Source of the DNA: Rhizobium sp. BK251 | GTDB lineage: Bacteria > Pseudomonadota > Alphaproteobacteria > Rhizobiales > Rhizobiaceae | DNA: 64,000 nt | Assembly (NCBI RefSeq): GCF_004345245.1 | Contig: NZ_SLUQ01000005.1 | Location: 124,001 to 188,000 of the forward strand | Reading direction: 5' to 3' | Shown here: in pieces, positions 1 through 7,884 of the stretch | Numbering within the stretch: the first letter of the stretch is position 1 | Layout: each line of letters begins with the position of its first letter | Position numbers and translations under genes: made by a program | The notes under the pieces: model-generated | Told to the model about the DNA's origin: nothing | Databases searched by the model: none | What the model saw: the letters and a program-made list of their open reading frames with translations, nothing else

Positions 1-317
1 AGCGCGGTGCGTTCGCCGGTCAGGATCCCGCGGGACGGGCCGGAGACCGTCGCGATGATGTCGCCAGGGAGAATGGCCGCACCGTCATCGAGTTTGCGCG
101 TGAGGGTGATTGCAGGATCGACCAGCTGGAACGCGAGCTCGGCGGCATCCAGCCCGGCGACGACGCCGGCCTGCCGGGCGGCAAAGACCATCGTCGAGTG
201 GTGGTCGGCAGGAATGACGGCCATCGACGTGATGTCGCCTGCAAGGCCGAGATCTTCCTGGAGCGCGGCGCGTACCAGCGGTTCGATGATTATGCGTGGA
301 AGCGGGGAAAGGGGCAT
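1..317 (-). CDS. nadC: nicotinate-nucleotide pyrophosphorylase (carboxylating), 3' part missing
   Basis: Quinolinate phosphoribosyltransferase, the third step of de novo NAD synthesis, converting quinolinate and PRPP to nicotinate mononucleotide in the cytosol. Only the first 105 residues lie in the window. They start MPLSPLPRIIIEPLV and include LVRAALQEDLGLAGDITS and the later GDIIATVSGPSRGILTGER, which are typical of the NadC N-terminal domain and the start of the barrel. The family is about 280 residues long, so the remainder lies to the left of the window. The ATG at 317 is one base after the nadB stop, so the gene is the last visible member of the nadA-nadB-nadC operon. The family call is secure; completeness cannot be judged. 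Confidence 0.93.
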   Translation of the reverse strand, partial: MPLSPLPRIIIEPLVRAALQEDLGLAGDITSMAVIPADHHSTMVFAARQAGVVAGLDAAELAFQLVDPAITLTRKLDDGAAILPGDIIATVSGPSRGILTGERTA

Positions 318-318
318 G

Positions 319-1860
319 TTATGCGCTCCGGGCGAGGCGAGGTGTGGCGAGGCTGTGGGCGCTGTCGAGCGCCTCGGCAAGGGTGATGAACCGGCGACGA
401 GAAAGCAGATCTTTTGCCGGGTAATCAATTCGCGTGTGCGCGCCGCGAGACTCGGTGCGAAGATGCGCGGATACCGCCATTGTCAGGGCAACAGCGGCGG
501 CATCGGTAGCCGCTGAGCAGCCTTCCGCGAGCGCCAACAGAGCCGCGATCGCGCTTTCCAACCCCGCTGCGTCGCGGAGTACACCGAGATGGCGCGAGAC
601 GATCGGGCGGACGGCGCTGGCGTCCGGCGCCGTCGGAAGAGCGCCGAGAGCCGGCACGTCGCTGGAGGCATAGGCGCTCGCATCTATCGAGCGCGCGACA
701 CGCAATCCCATGACGGCCGCTTCCAGGAGCGAGTTGCTGGCGAGCCGGTTGGCGCCGTGGAGCCCGGTCGACGCCGCTTCGCCTGCCACCCAGAGGCCTC
801 GGACGGAACTGCGCCCCTCAGCGTCCGTCGCGACACCGCCCATGTGATAGTGCGCTGCCGGGCGAACGGGAATGAGGTCGCGGGTGGGATCGATGCCTGC
901 TTCATGGCAAAGTGCTGCAATGGCCGGAAAGCGGGACTGGAAACGGTTGCCCAGGGCTTCGCGGGCATCGAGATAGACTCGTCCGCCTCTGGCCAGTTCG
1001 GCACTGATCGCCCGTGCGACGACGTCGCGTGACGCGAGTTCGCCGCCGGCGATCCTCTCCATGAAGAACTCGCCCCTCTCGTTGCGCAGCCGGGCACCTT
1101 CGCCGCGCACCGCTTCGCTGATCAGGGCAAGCGGCTTCCGCGCTGAATCGAGCGCGGTCGGGTGGAACTGCACGAACTCCATGTCCGCAAGGATCGCACC
1201 GGCGCGGGCGGCAAGGGCGATGCCCTGGCCGATATTGCCGGCGGGATTGGTCGTCGCGTCGTAGAGCCCGCAAAGGCCGCCGGTCGCCAACACTACACTT
1301 GCAGTCGGGAGGACAGGCGCGGCCGTGCCGTTCGCGCAGAGCAGGCCTGTGACGATAGATCCCTCGGTGACGAGCCGCCGCGCCTCGAAGCCTTCGAGGA
1401 CCGCGATCGAGGGTGTCTTGCGAACCGCGGCGACTAGGGCACGCATGACGGCCGCACCGGTGGCATCGCCGCCCGCATGAACGATCCTTCTCCGGCTATG
1501 GGCAGCCTCGAGGCCGAAAAGGAGTGCGCCGCTTGCGTCGCGGTCGAACCGGACACCCAGACGCTCCAGCGCGGAGATCGCGCCAGGTGCCTCCGCGATG
1601 ATTCCGCGCGCGATGTCCGGATCGCAAAGCCCGTCGCCGGCTACGAGCGTATCGGCGAGATGGAGCTCCGCGCTGTCATCTGCGGCAAGGCTCGCCGCGA
1701 TACCGCCCTGGGCGAGGGGGCTCGAAGCCTCCGTTCCGAGCGCCGAGCGCGTGACGAGCAGCACCGGCCGTGGCGCGAGCGCAAGCGCCGTCATCAACCC
1801 GGCGAGGCCGCTGCCGACGATCACGACGCGCTCCGCCGGCCCGCGCATGATCTCCGTCAT
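319..1860 (-). CDS. nadB: L-aspartate oxidase
   Basis: FAD-dependent oxidase giving iminoaspartate from L-aspartate, the first step of de novo NAD synthesis. The 513 residues are normal for the family. The FAD dinucleotide motif GSGLAGL is at residues 16-22, followed by SPLAQGGIAAS near 47-57, the FQFHPTAL-type segment (read here as VQFHPTAL) and HYHMGGVATD, all of the succinate dehydrogenase/aspartate oxidase flavoprotein superfamily. A C-terminal helical domain is present. The ATG at 1860 overlaps the nadA stop as ATGA, which argues for translational coupling. nadC follows one base after the stop. The position between nadA and nadC separates it from SdhA or fumarate reductase. Confidence 0.95.
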   Translation of the reverse strand: MTEIMRGPAERVVIVGSGLAGLMTALALAPRPVLLVTRSALGTEASSPLAQGGIAASLAADDSAELHLADTLVAGDGLCDPDIARGIIAEAPGAISALERLGVRFDRDASGALLFGLEAAHSRRRIVHAGGDATGAAVMRALVAAVRKTPSIAVLEGFEARRLVTEGSIVTGLLCANGTAAPVLPTASVVLATGGLCGLYDATTNPAGNIGQGIALAARAGAILADMEFVQFHPTALDSARKPLALISEAVRGEGARLRNERGEFFMERIAGGELASRDVVARAISAELARGGRVYLDAREALGNRFQSRFPAIAALCHEAGIDPTRDLIPVRPAAHYHMGGVATDAEGRSSVRGLWVAGEAASTGLHGANRLASNSLLEAAVMGLRVARSIDASAYASSDVPALGALPTAPDASAVRPIVSRHLGVLRDAAGLESAIAALLALAEGCSAATDAAAVALTMAVSAHLRTESRGAHTRIDYPAKDLLSRRRFITLAEALDSAHSLATPRLARSA

Positions 1861-2828
1861 AGGGCGAGCATCCTTTCGACCGCACGCCGTGCGTCGGCGG
1901 CGATCGCCGGATCGACCGTGACTTCGTGACGGTTGAGTTCCAGCGCTTCACGAATGTTGGACAGCGTGATCCGCTTCATGTGCGGGCAGAGATTGCAGGG
2001 GCGGATGAATTCGATATCCGGATGGTGGACCGAGACGTTGTCGCTCATCGAGCATTCGGTGAGCAGCACGACGCGGGCCGGGCGGTGCGCGCCGACATAA
2101 TCCGACATGACAGCGGTGGAGCCTGCGAAATCGGCCTCCGCAACGACTTCAGGCGGGCATTCGGGGTGGGCGAGCACCATGACGCCGGGATGGTTTTCCC
2201 GAAGCTGCCGTACGTCGGCGGCGGTAAAGAGTTCATGCACCTCGCAGTGCCCGTGCCAGGCGATGATCTCCACATCGGTCTCCTTGGCGACATTGCGGGC
2301 CAGGAATTCGTCCGGAATCATGATCACGCGCGGCACGCCGAGCGATTCGACGATCTGCCTAGCATTGCCTGACGTGCAGCATATGTCGGATGCCGCCTTC
2401 ACCGCCGCGGACGTATTGACATAGGTGATCACGGGTACGCCCGGATGCGCCTGCCGCAGCAGCGCCACGTCCTCGGGCGTGATCGATTCCGCCAGAGAAC
2501 AGCCCGCCCCCATGTCGGGGATCAGTACCGTCTTGGCCGGATTGAGCAGCTTTGCCGTCTCCGCCATGAAGTGAACGCCTGCAAGAACGATGACCTCGGC
2601 ATCGGTCTCGACGGCCTTGCGGGCAAGCGCGAGGCTATCGCCGACGATATCGGCGACGCAGTGGAATATCTCCGGCGTCTGGTAGTTGTGCGCGAGGATG
2701 ACGGCATTGCGCCTGCGCTTGAGATCGAGGATCGCGCGCACATCATCTTCGAAGAACATCCATTCCGCTTTCGGCACGACACGGCTGACACGGTCATAGA
2801 GCGAAGAGAGCGACGGTACATGGTTCAT
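1857..2828 (-). CDS. nadA: quinolinate synthase A
   Basis: 4Fe-4S enzyme condensing iminoaspartate with dihydroxyacetone phosphate to quinolinate. The 323-residue protein has the three repeated NadA modules, with cysteines in MGAGCSLAE, AHPECPPEV and CNLCPHMKRI that fit the iron-sulfur ligands of the family; SDYVGAHRPA lies between the second and third. The AHNYQ motif (about residues 46-50) binds substrate in characterised NadA enzymes. The ATG at 2828 is the first gene after the double palindrome at 2843-2894 and the AAGGT stretch before it may act as a ribosome site. It forms one unit with nadB and nadC. Confidence 0.96.
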   Translation of the reverse strand: MNHVPSLSSLYDRVSRVVPKAEWMFFEDDVRAILDLKRRRNAVILAHNYQTPEIFHCVADIVGDSLALARKAVETDAEVIVLAGVHFMAETAKLLNPAKTVLIPDMGAGCSLAESITPEDVALLRQAHPGVPVITYVNTSAAVKAASDICCTSGNARQIVESLGVPRVIMIPDEFLARNVAKETDVEIIAWHGHCEVHELFTAADVRQLRENHPGVMVLAHPECPPEVVAEADFAGSTAVMSDYVGAHRPARVVLLTECSMSDNVSVHHPDIEFIRPCNLCPHMKRITLSNIREALELNRHEVTVDPAIAADARRAVERMLAL

Positions 2829-2842
2829 GGCTGGTCTACCTT

Positions 2843-2861
2843 TATACTCATTGTGAGCATA
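2843..2861. promoter_or_regulatory. probable NadQ operator, promoter-proximal copy
   Basis: Interrupted palindrome TATACTCA-TTG-TGAGCATA, 8-3-8, lying 15 bases upstream of the nadA start codon. Its arms are identical to those of the second site at 2876-2894. The position between an NrtR/NadQ-type regulator gene and nadABC, and the repeat of both arms, are seen directly. That NadQ binds here is inferred from the family's role in NAD control. Confidence 0.7.
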
Positions 2862-2875
2862 TCTATGGTCCTAGA

Positions 2876-2894
2876 TATACTCACGCTGAGCATA
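2876..2894. promoter_or_regulatory. probable NadQ operator, second copy
   Basis: Palindrome TATACTCA-CGC-TGAGCATA with the same arms and 3-base spacer length as the 2843 site but a different spacer sequence, which suggests that the arms are selected. The centres are 33 bp apart, about three helical turns, so dimers would sit on the same DNA face. It ends four bases before the nadQ stop codon. Confidence 0.7.
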
Positions 2895-2897
2895 AAG

Positions 2898-3869
2898 TCA
2901 ATTGCGGAAGAGCGGCAATTTTGTCCCACCCATGGCGCGCTCCTCGACGACGGCGCGGCGGAAGCGGAAGAGCTTGGCGGGGCGGCCGCCGGTATCGCTC
3001 TCCGTGCCGCCGGTCTCCTCGACCAGATCCTGCTGTTCGATCAGCCGGCGGAAATTCTGCTTGTGCAGCCGGAGGCCAGCAAGCGCCTCGACGGCCCGCT
3101 GCAATTGCAGCAGCGTGAAATCCTCGGGCATCAGTTCGAAGACGACCGGGCGATATTTGATCTTGGCGCGAAGCCGGGCGATGCCGGTGGCAAGGATCCG
3201 CCGGTGGTCGGCGATCATGCCGGTGCCGCTGCCCGCCATTTCCGGCCGATTGGATTCCGCGACGAGCCCCGCCTCGTAGAGAAGCTCGTAGCGCTGAAGG
3301 CATAGATCTTCGTTCCAGCCCGATCCGTCCAGGCCGAAGGCGAAGGCGACGCGGCGCAGCCGATGCTCTGTCTGGGCTGCGCTATCCGCACTCCTTGCCC
3401 AAGCCTGCAGGCGCTCGGTGATGCCGGAGAGGATCTGCGGCAGCCCCTGGCGATGGTCCTCCCAGGGAAAGTAGTCGTACCATCCGCGCCAACCCGATGC
3501 GTCGGCGACGGTGGCCGTTTCTTCCCGCGCAAGTCCCAGATAACTGATCGAGATCGTGCGCCCGCCGTTCGCCTGCGCATCGCGGTCTCTGTCCGCGAAG
3601 GTATAGAGCTGCTCGAGATATCCGAGCGGATGCGCCGTCTGTTCGCGCACCCAGTCGCGCAGGCCGGCTTGCAGCGATCTGTGCCCGAGTTCGAACGGAC
3701 CGGAGGGCAGGGCGTGGCCCGACCGGATTGTCATTACGCGCGGCTGGTCGCTCGTTACCGCAACCAGGACGGCGATCAGTTCGATATGCACAAGATCGTC
3801 GCTCACGTCCCATTCTCGACTATCGCAGGATGCGGCGATCTGTAGCACAGATTCGCTAACGGAATGCAT
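2898..3869 (-). CDS. nadQ: NrtR/NadQ-type NAD biosynthesis repressor (Nudix-like domain plus winged helix)
   Basis: Probable transcription factor controlling the adjacent nadABC genes. The N-terminal two thirds resemble the NrtR Nudix-like sensor: SLQAGLRDWVREQT, then YLEQLYTFADRDRD near residues 94-107 and TISISYLGL after it. The catalytic Nudix box with its run of glutamates is missing, which fits a ligand sensor rather than a hydrolase. The C-terminal third (about 240-315) is a winged-helix segment ending GGRPAKLFRFRR. This architecture and location match the regulator described in Rhizobiales as NadQ. The ATG at 3869 has no clear ribosome site; a GTG about 20 codons inside is an alternative start. 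The stop is four bases from the second palindrome. Confidence 0.8.
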   Translation of the reverse strand: MHSVSESVLQIAASCDSREWDVSDDLVHIELIAVLVAVTSDQPRVMTIRSGHALPSGPFELGHRSLQAGLRDWVREQTAHPLGYLEQLYTFADRDRDAQANGGRTISISYLGLAREETATVADASGWRGWYDYFPWEDHRQGLPQILSGITERLQAWARSADSAAQTEHRLRRVAFAFGLDGSGWNEDLCLQRYELLYEAGLVAESNRPEMAGSGTGMIADHRRILATGIARLRAKIKYRPVVFELMPEDFTLLQLQRAVEALAGLRLHKQNFRRLIEQQDLVEETGGTESDTGGRPAKLFRFRRAVVEERAMGGTKLPLFRN

Positions 3870-3882
3870 CGCTTGCGATACT

Positions 3883-3900
3883 CTGCGGGTTGCCCGCAGA
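3883..3900. terminator. hairpin between the exporter gene and nadQ
   Basis: CTGCGGG-TTG-CCCGCAG, a 7-bp perfect inverted repeat in the 59-base gap between the upstream ABC exporter stop and the nadQ start. There is no T-run after it on the minus strand, so it may be a weak or Rho-assisted terminator or an mRNA 3' end stabiliser. Confidence 0.35.
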
Positions 3901-3928
3901 AGCTAGCGGGCAGGCAGTCTGCGGCCGC

Positions 3929-5827
3929 TCAGGTGCTCGAACCGGTCGTGACCGCTGCCTCCAGCTCCGTGTCGGGAATGTCGTCGAACGAGGCGTAGTT
4001 GAGATTGTAGAGCTTCGAGTAGAGCTTCCGGTTTGCCATCAGCTGCTCATGATTGCCAACCTCGATCAGCTGTCCGTTCTGCAGCACGATGATGCGGTCC
4101 GCCTCCCGGATGGTCGCCAGCCGATGGGCAATCACGAGGCCGGTGCGGTTCTCCAGAAGCTTGACGAGTGCCTTCTGGATCAACATTTCCGTGTAGCTGT
4201 CAATATTTGCGGTCGCCTCGTCGAGAACGAGGATCTTGGCGTCCGCCACGAGGGCACGTGCGAAGCTGATCAGCTGGCGCTGGCCGAGCGAGAGGTTGCC
4301 GCCGCGCTCGCCAAGTATGGCGTCGTAGCCGTCCGCAAGCCCCATGATGAAATCATGCGCGCCGACGGCCTTTGCTGCCGCGATCACCTCTTCGCGTGTC
4401 GCCTCTTCCTTCTGGTAGCGGATGTTCTCGAAGACCGTGCCGGTGAAGAGGAAGGGCTCCTGCAGCACCATGGCGATCTGGCGGCCGAGCGAATCCTGCG
4501 TGAGTTCGCGCACGTCATGCCCGCCGACAAGAACCTGACCCTTCTGCACGTCGTAGAAGCGGTGGATCAGTGCCATGCAGCTCGATTTCCCGGATCCCGT
4601 AGGCCCCACTAGAGCAACCGTCTCGCCCGGATTTACCTTGAAGCTGACATTCTTCAGCACGGGATACTTCGGATCGTAGCCGAAGACGACGTCACGGAAC
4701 TCCACCGAGCCGTCCATCTGCGGGGACAGCACCTTGGCATCAGGAGCATCACGGATGTCGACTGGCACGTCGAGCACTTCGGTCAGGCGCTGGCCAGAGG
4801 CCATGGCGCGCTGCATGACCGAATATTGTAGGGTGAGCGAACGGATCGGGTCGAAGAAACGCTGGATGTAGAAGAGGAAGGCGACGAGCACGCCGACATC
4901 GAGCGCCTGGTTCAACACGCGTGCGCCGCCGACGACGATCACGAGTGCCATGGCAACGCCCGTCAGGCTGTCGACGATCGGGACCATCACCTGCGCATAG
5001 CGGGCGGCCGTCAGGTGCGTAAGCAGGTTGGCATGCGCCTTGTCGTCGTAAAGCATGAAGTTGACGCCCTGCCGGTCCATGCCTTGTACGGCGCGCACGC
5101 CATGAATTGCCTCGGCGAGCGCGCCGTTCGCGACCGAATTCGTCTCGTGGGCGGCCATGAAGGACTTGCGTGCCAGCGGCAGCCAGAACAGGCGCACGAC
5201 GAACAGCACCGGCAGCACGCAAAGCGTCAGCAGGCCGAGCTTGAAGTCGAGATAGAGCATGACGAAGACGATGCCGAAGAGCAGCGCGATATCGCCGACC
5301 GAAAGCACGGAGGTTTCGAGAAACTCCTGCATCGAGTTGACGTCGCCCTGGAGCCGCGACATCAGGCGTCCGACCTCGGTCTTGTCCATGAAGGACAGCG
5401 AGACGCGCTGAAGGTGGGAAAACATCGCCCTGCGGATGTCGAAGAGCACCTCCTCGGCGACATTGCCGACTAGCGTCTCCTGCGCATAGCTCGCAGCGTA
5501 GTTGATGAGGATCACGATGAGGAAGGCGACGATCGACCAGATCAGCGCCTCGTGGTTGCCTCCGGCCTGCATGCCATGGTCGATCGCATAGCGGATGATC
5601 AGCGGGATCAGGAGCTGCATGGCCGTGAAGGTCAGCACGGCGACGACCGACCAGATGATCTGCGTGCGATAGGGATGCACGAAGGCCCAGATACGCTTGA
5701 TGACGTTGCCGTCGAAGGCCTTGCCGAACATCTCCTCTTCGACGCGATGCGAGCCGACAACCGCTCTCGGCGGCCGCCGCCCATCCTCGCGAACGTCGGA
5801 GCGCTCGGTTTCCATTTCCTCGGCCAT
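3929..5827 (-). CDS. ABC exporter half-transporter, subunit B
   Basis: Type I (ABCB-like) exporter: six-helix membrane domain at about residues 45-330 followed by an ATPase domain, 632 residues in total. Walker A GPTGSGKSS is at 408-416, the signature reads NLSLGQ at 511-516 in place of LSGGQ, Walker B ILVLDEA at 532-538 keeps the catalytic Glu, and the switch His is in IAHRLATI. The altered signature matches the degenerate site of heterodimeric exporters, whose partner would be the 5851-7704 gene, 23 bases upstream. The start at 5827 has GGAGG before it. The substrate cannot be told; drugs or lipids are typical. MsbA-like annotation is possible but the pair structure argues against a homodimeric flippase. 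Confidence 0.88.
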   Translation of the reverse strand: MAEEMETERSDVREDGRRPPRAVVGSHRVEEEMFGKAFDGNVIKRIWAFVHPYRTQIIWSVVAVLTFTAMQLLIPLIIRYAIDHGMQAGGNHEALIWSIVAFLIVILINYAASYAQETLVGNVAEEVLFDIRRAMFSHLQRVSLSFMDKTEVGRLMSRLQGDVNSMQEFLETSVLSVGDIALLFGIVFVMLYLDFKLGLLTLCVLPVLFVVRLFWLPLARKSFMAAHETNSVANGALAEAIHGVRAVQGMDRQGVNFMLYDDKAHANLLTHLTAARYAQVMVPIVDSLTGVAMALVIVVGGARVLNQALDVGVLVAFLFYIQRFFDPIRSLTLQYSVMQRAMASGQRLTEVLDVPVDIRDAPDAKVLSPQMDGSVEFRDVVFGYDPKYPVLKNVSFKVNPGETVALVGPTGSGKSSCMALIHRFYDVQKGQVLVGGHDVRELTQDSLGRQIAMVLQEPFLFTGTVFENIRYQKEEATREEVIAAAKAVGAHDFIMGLADGYDAILGERGGNLSLGQRQLISFARALVADAKILVLDEATANIDSYTEMLIQKALVKLLENRTGLVIAHRLATIREADRIIVLQNGQLIEVGNHEQLMANRKLYSKLYNLNYASFDDIPDTELEAAVTTGSST

Positions 5828-5850
5828 GTCTTTCCTCCAGCGCCGGTTTC

Positions 5851-7704
5851 TTACGCGCTCAAAGCGTCGTCGCCCGGTCGCACCTGCAGATCGTAAAGCG
5901 CCTTGTATCGTCCGCCGAGCGCCAGCAATTCGTCGTGCGTTCCCTGCTCGACGATCCGGCCGCCCTCGACGAAGAGTATCCGGTCGGCATGCATGAGCGA
6001 GCTCAGCCGATGCGCCACGATGATCGTCACGCGGTCGGCGGCGTAGCGCCGCATGGCGCTGCGAATACGCTGTTCGGTTGCTGCATCGATCGCCGCTGTC
6101 GAATCGTCGAAGACCATGACCGCGGGCTTCAGCATCAGCGTCCGCGCGATCGACAGGCGTTGCCGCTGGCCACCGGACAGCGAGACACCGCGCTCGCCGA
6201 CGACGGTGCGGTAGCCTATCGGCAGGCCCAGCACGTAGTTGTGGAGCTGAGCCGATTCGCTTGCGCGCTCGATCCGCGGTTCCTTCGCCCAGGGATCGCC
6301 ATAGGCGATATTGTTTTCGATCGTCGTGGTGAAGAGGAATGAATCCTGCTGGACGATCGCTACCGCGTGGCGAAGCGATTGCAGGGTCGCCTTGCGGATA
6401 TCCTGGCCGTCGATCGTCACCGCGCCGCCGGAGACGTCGTAGAAGCGCGGAATAAGGTTGGCGATCGTCGACTTGCCGCTGCCGGGCGGCCCGACGATGC
6501 CGATGGTCTCTCCGCGCCGTGCTTCGAAGCTTACGCCCTGCAGGATCGGGCGCTTCGGCGCCGCCGGATAGGCAAAGCTGACATTTTCGAAGCGCAGCAC
6601 GCCGTCTGTCACCTTGAGCGGCTTCGCATCAGGTGCATCCTTGATCGCGATGTCGAGATCGAGCAGGCCGAAGAGCCGTGAGCCGCAGGTGGAGGCGCGC
6701 GCGAAGGCATTGACCATCAGGCCAAGCTGGCGCACCGGCATCTGCAATATGGTCATGAAGGTCAGGAAGGAGGCGAGCGTGCCGACCGTCATCTCGCCCG
6801 CCGCCACCTTTCCGCCGCCGACCCACAGCACGAGCCCCATGGCCGCGAAGAACGAGAAGGTCATGGCGCTGGTATTTGCGACGCGGATTCCGACGCGTTG
6901 GTGCGCGAGTTCAAGCGCGTTCTCCGAGGCCTTGTCGAATTTCTCCATCTCGTGGTCCTGGGCCGCGAAGGCGCGGACGACACGAATGCCGCCGAGGTTT
7001 TCCTCCATGACGCGGGTGAGAACCGAAAGTCGCTCCTGCAGGTCGAGCCAGGTGGCGCGCAGCCGGAGCTGCGTCACCGATGACCGCCACGCCACGAATG
7101 GCACGAAGCTGAGCGCCAGAAGTCCGAGAACGACATCCGTCGACAGCAGCATGTAGGCGCCGATGCCGATAAGCACCGTCAGCAGCAGCATGCGGACGAG
7201 GGCGGTGGAGAAATACATGCGCACGCCTTCGAGATCGAGCATGCCGATCGTGATGAGGTCGCCCGAATGGACGCCATCATGGAAGCTGAAGGACAGGCGC
7301 TGGATCTTTTCGTAGCAGGCGAGGCGCAGTTCGTAGGCCATGTGGTGGCCGACGGCTTCGCTGTAGTAGTTCTGCGCCATGGTAAAGATACCGCGCAGTA
7401 CGCTCGCGCCGAGAAGCAGGAGCGCGGTCGTCAGAAGCGCGTCCTGGGCGATCTGCCCCGCCGCACCGCCGGTCAGCGCCACCTGGGTATGGTCGACGGC
7501 CTGTCCGAGAAGGCGCGGGATCATCAGCTGGAAGGTGCTCGCGACCAGCGTGGCGCCCATCGCGAAACTTACCTGCCACGGATGCCGAAATGCCATTCGG
7601 GTTATGCGCACCAGCGTGAAGAGGCCTTTGCCCCAGCCTGCTGCACTGACGTGCGCCAACGAAGCCGAAGGCTTCGTCGCGCTCCTAGACGCATCGCTGC
7701 TCAC
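5851..7704 (-). CDS. ABC exporter half-transporter, subunit A (Asp replaces catalytic Glu)
   Basis: A 617-residue half-transporter with a membrane domain at about residues 40-335 and an ATPase domain with Walker A GPPGSGKST (405-413), canonical signature LSGGQ (509-513) and switch His in VAHRLSSL. Walker B reads VMVFDD, so residue 534 is Asp where the catalytic Glu is usual. Combined with the altered signature in the downstream partner, one of the two ATP sites would be degenerate and one intact, as in TM287/288- or BmrCD-type exporters. The start codon is GTG at 7704 with GGAAAA upstream. Two TTCGAA palindromes lie 25-51 bases upstream. Confidence 0.88.
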   Translation of the reverse strand: MSSDASRSATKPSASLAHVSAAGWGKGLFTLVRITRMAFRHPWQVSFAMGATLVASTFQLMIPRLLGQAVDHTQVALTGGAAGQIAQDALLTTALLLLGASVLRGIFTMAQNYYSEAVGHHMAYELRLACYEKIQRLSFSFHDGVHSGDLITIGMLDLEGVRMYFSTALVRMLLLTVLIGIGAYMLLSTDVVLGLLALSFVPFVAWRSSVTQLRLRATWLDLQERLSVLTRVMEENLGGIRVVRAFAAQDHEMEKFDKASENALELAHQRVGIRVANTSAMTFSFFAAMGLVLWVGGGKVAAGEMTVGTLASFLTFMTILQMPVRQLGLMVNAFARASTCGSRLFGLLDLDIAIKDAPDAKPLKVTDGVLRFENVSFAYPAAPKRPILQGVSFEARRGETIGIVGPPGSGKSTIANLIPRFYDVSGGAVTIDGQDIRKATLQSLRHAVAIVQQDSFLFTTTIENNIAYGDPWAKEPRIERASESAQLHNYVLGLPIGYRTVVGERGVSLSGGQRQRLSIARTLMLKPAVMVFDDSTAAIDAATEQRIRSAMRRYAADRVTIIVAHRLSSLMHADRILFVEGGRIVEQGTHDELLALGGRYKALYDLQVRPGDDALSA

Positions 7705-7728
7705 GGTATTTTCCAGACCGGTTGATTG

Positions 7729-7755
7729 TTCGAACGCGCTCCCGGGCAGTTCGAA
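7729..7755. promoter_or_regulatory. twin TTCGAA palindromes upstream of exporter operon
   Basis: TTCGAA occurs at 7729-7734 (within the 8-bp palindrome GTTCGAAC) and again at 7750-7755. The centres are 21 bp apart, two helical turns, and 25 to 51 bases upstream of the exporter GTG start. The layout suggests an operator for a dimeric regulator; no regulator gene lies adjacent. Confidence 0.4.
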
Positions 7756-7760
7756 AGAAT

Positions 7761-7884
7761 TTGATTAGCACCCTAAGCTTCGCCGATTCCGCCGCATGGT
7801 TCAAGCATCAAATTGCCCCTTCGGCGCATTCCGGGGGAGGTGTTGCACAACGCCCACCATCGCTGCCTAGAGTTGATTAGCACC
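7761..7884. repeat. 12-bp direct repeat TTGATTAGCACC
   Basis: TTGATTAGCACC is at 7761-7772 and again at 7873-7884, 112 bp apart. The second copy codes (on the minus strand) for the last residues of the M20 peptidase. It could mark a small local duplication or a past insertion/deletion; no larger element is visible between the copies. Confidence 0.5.
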
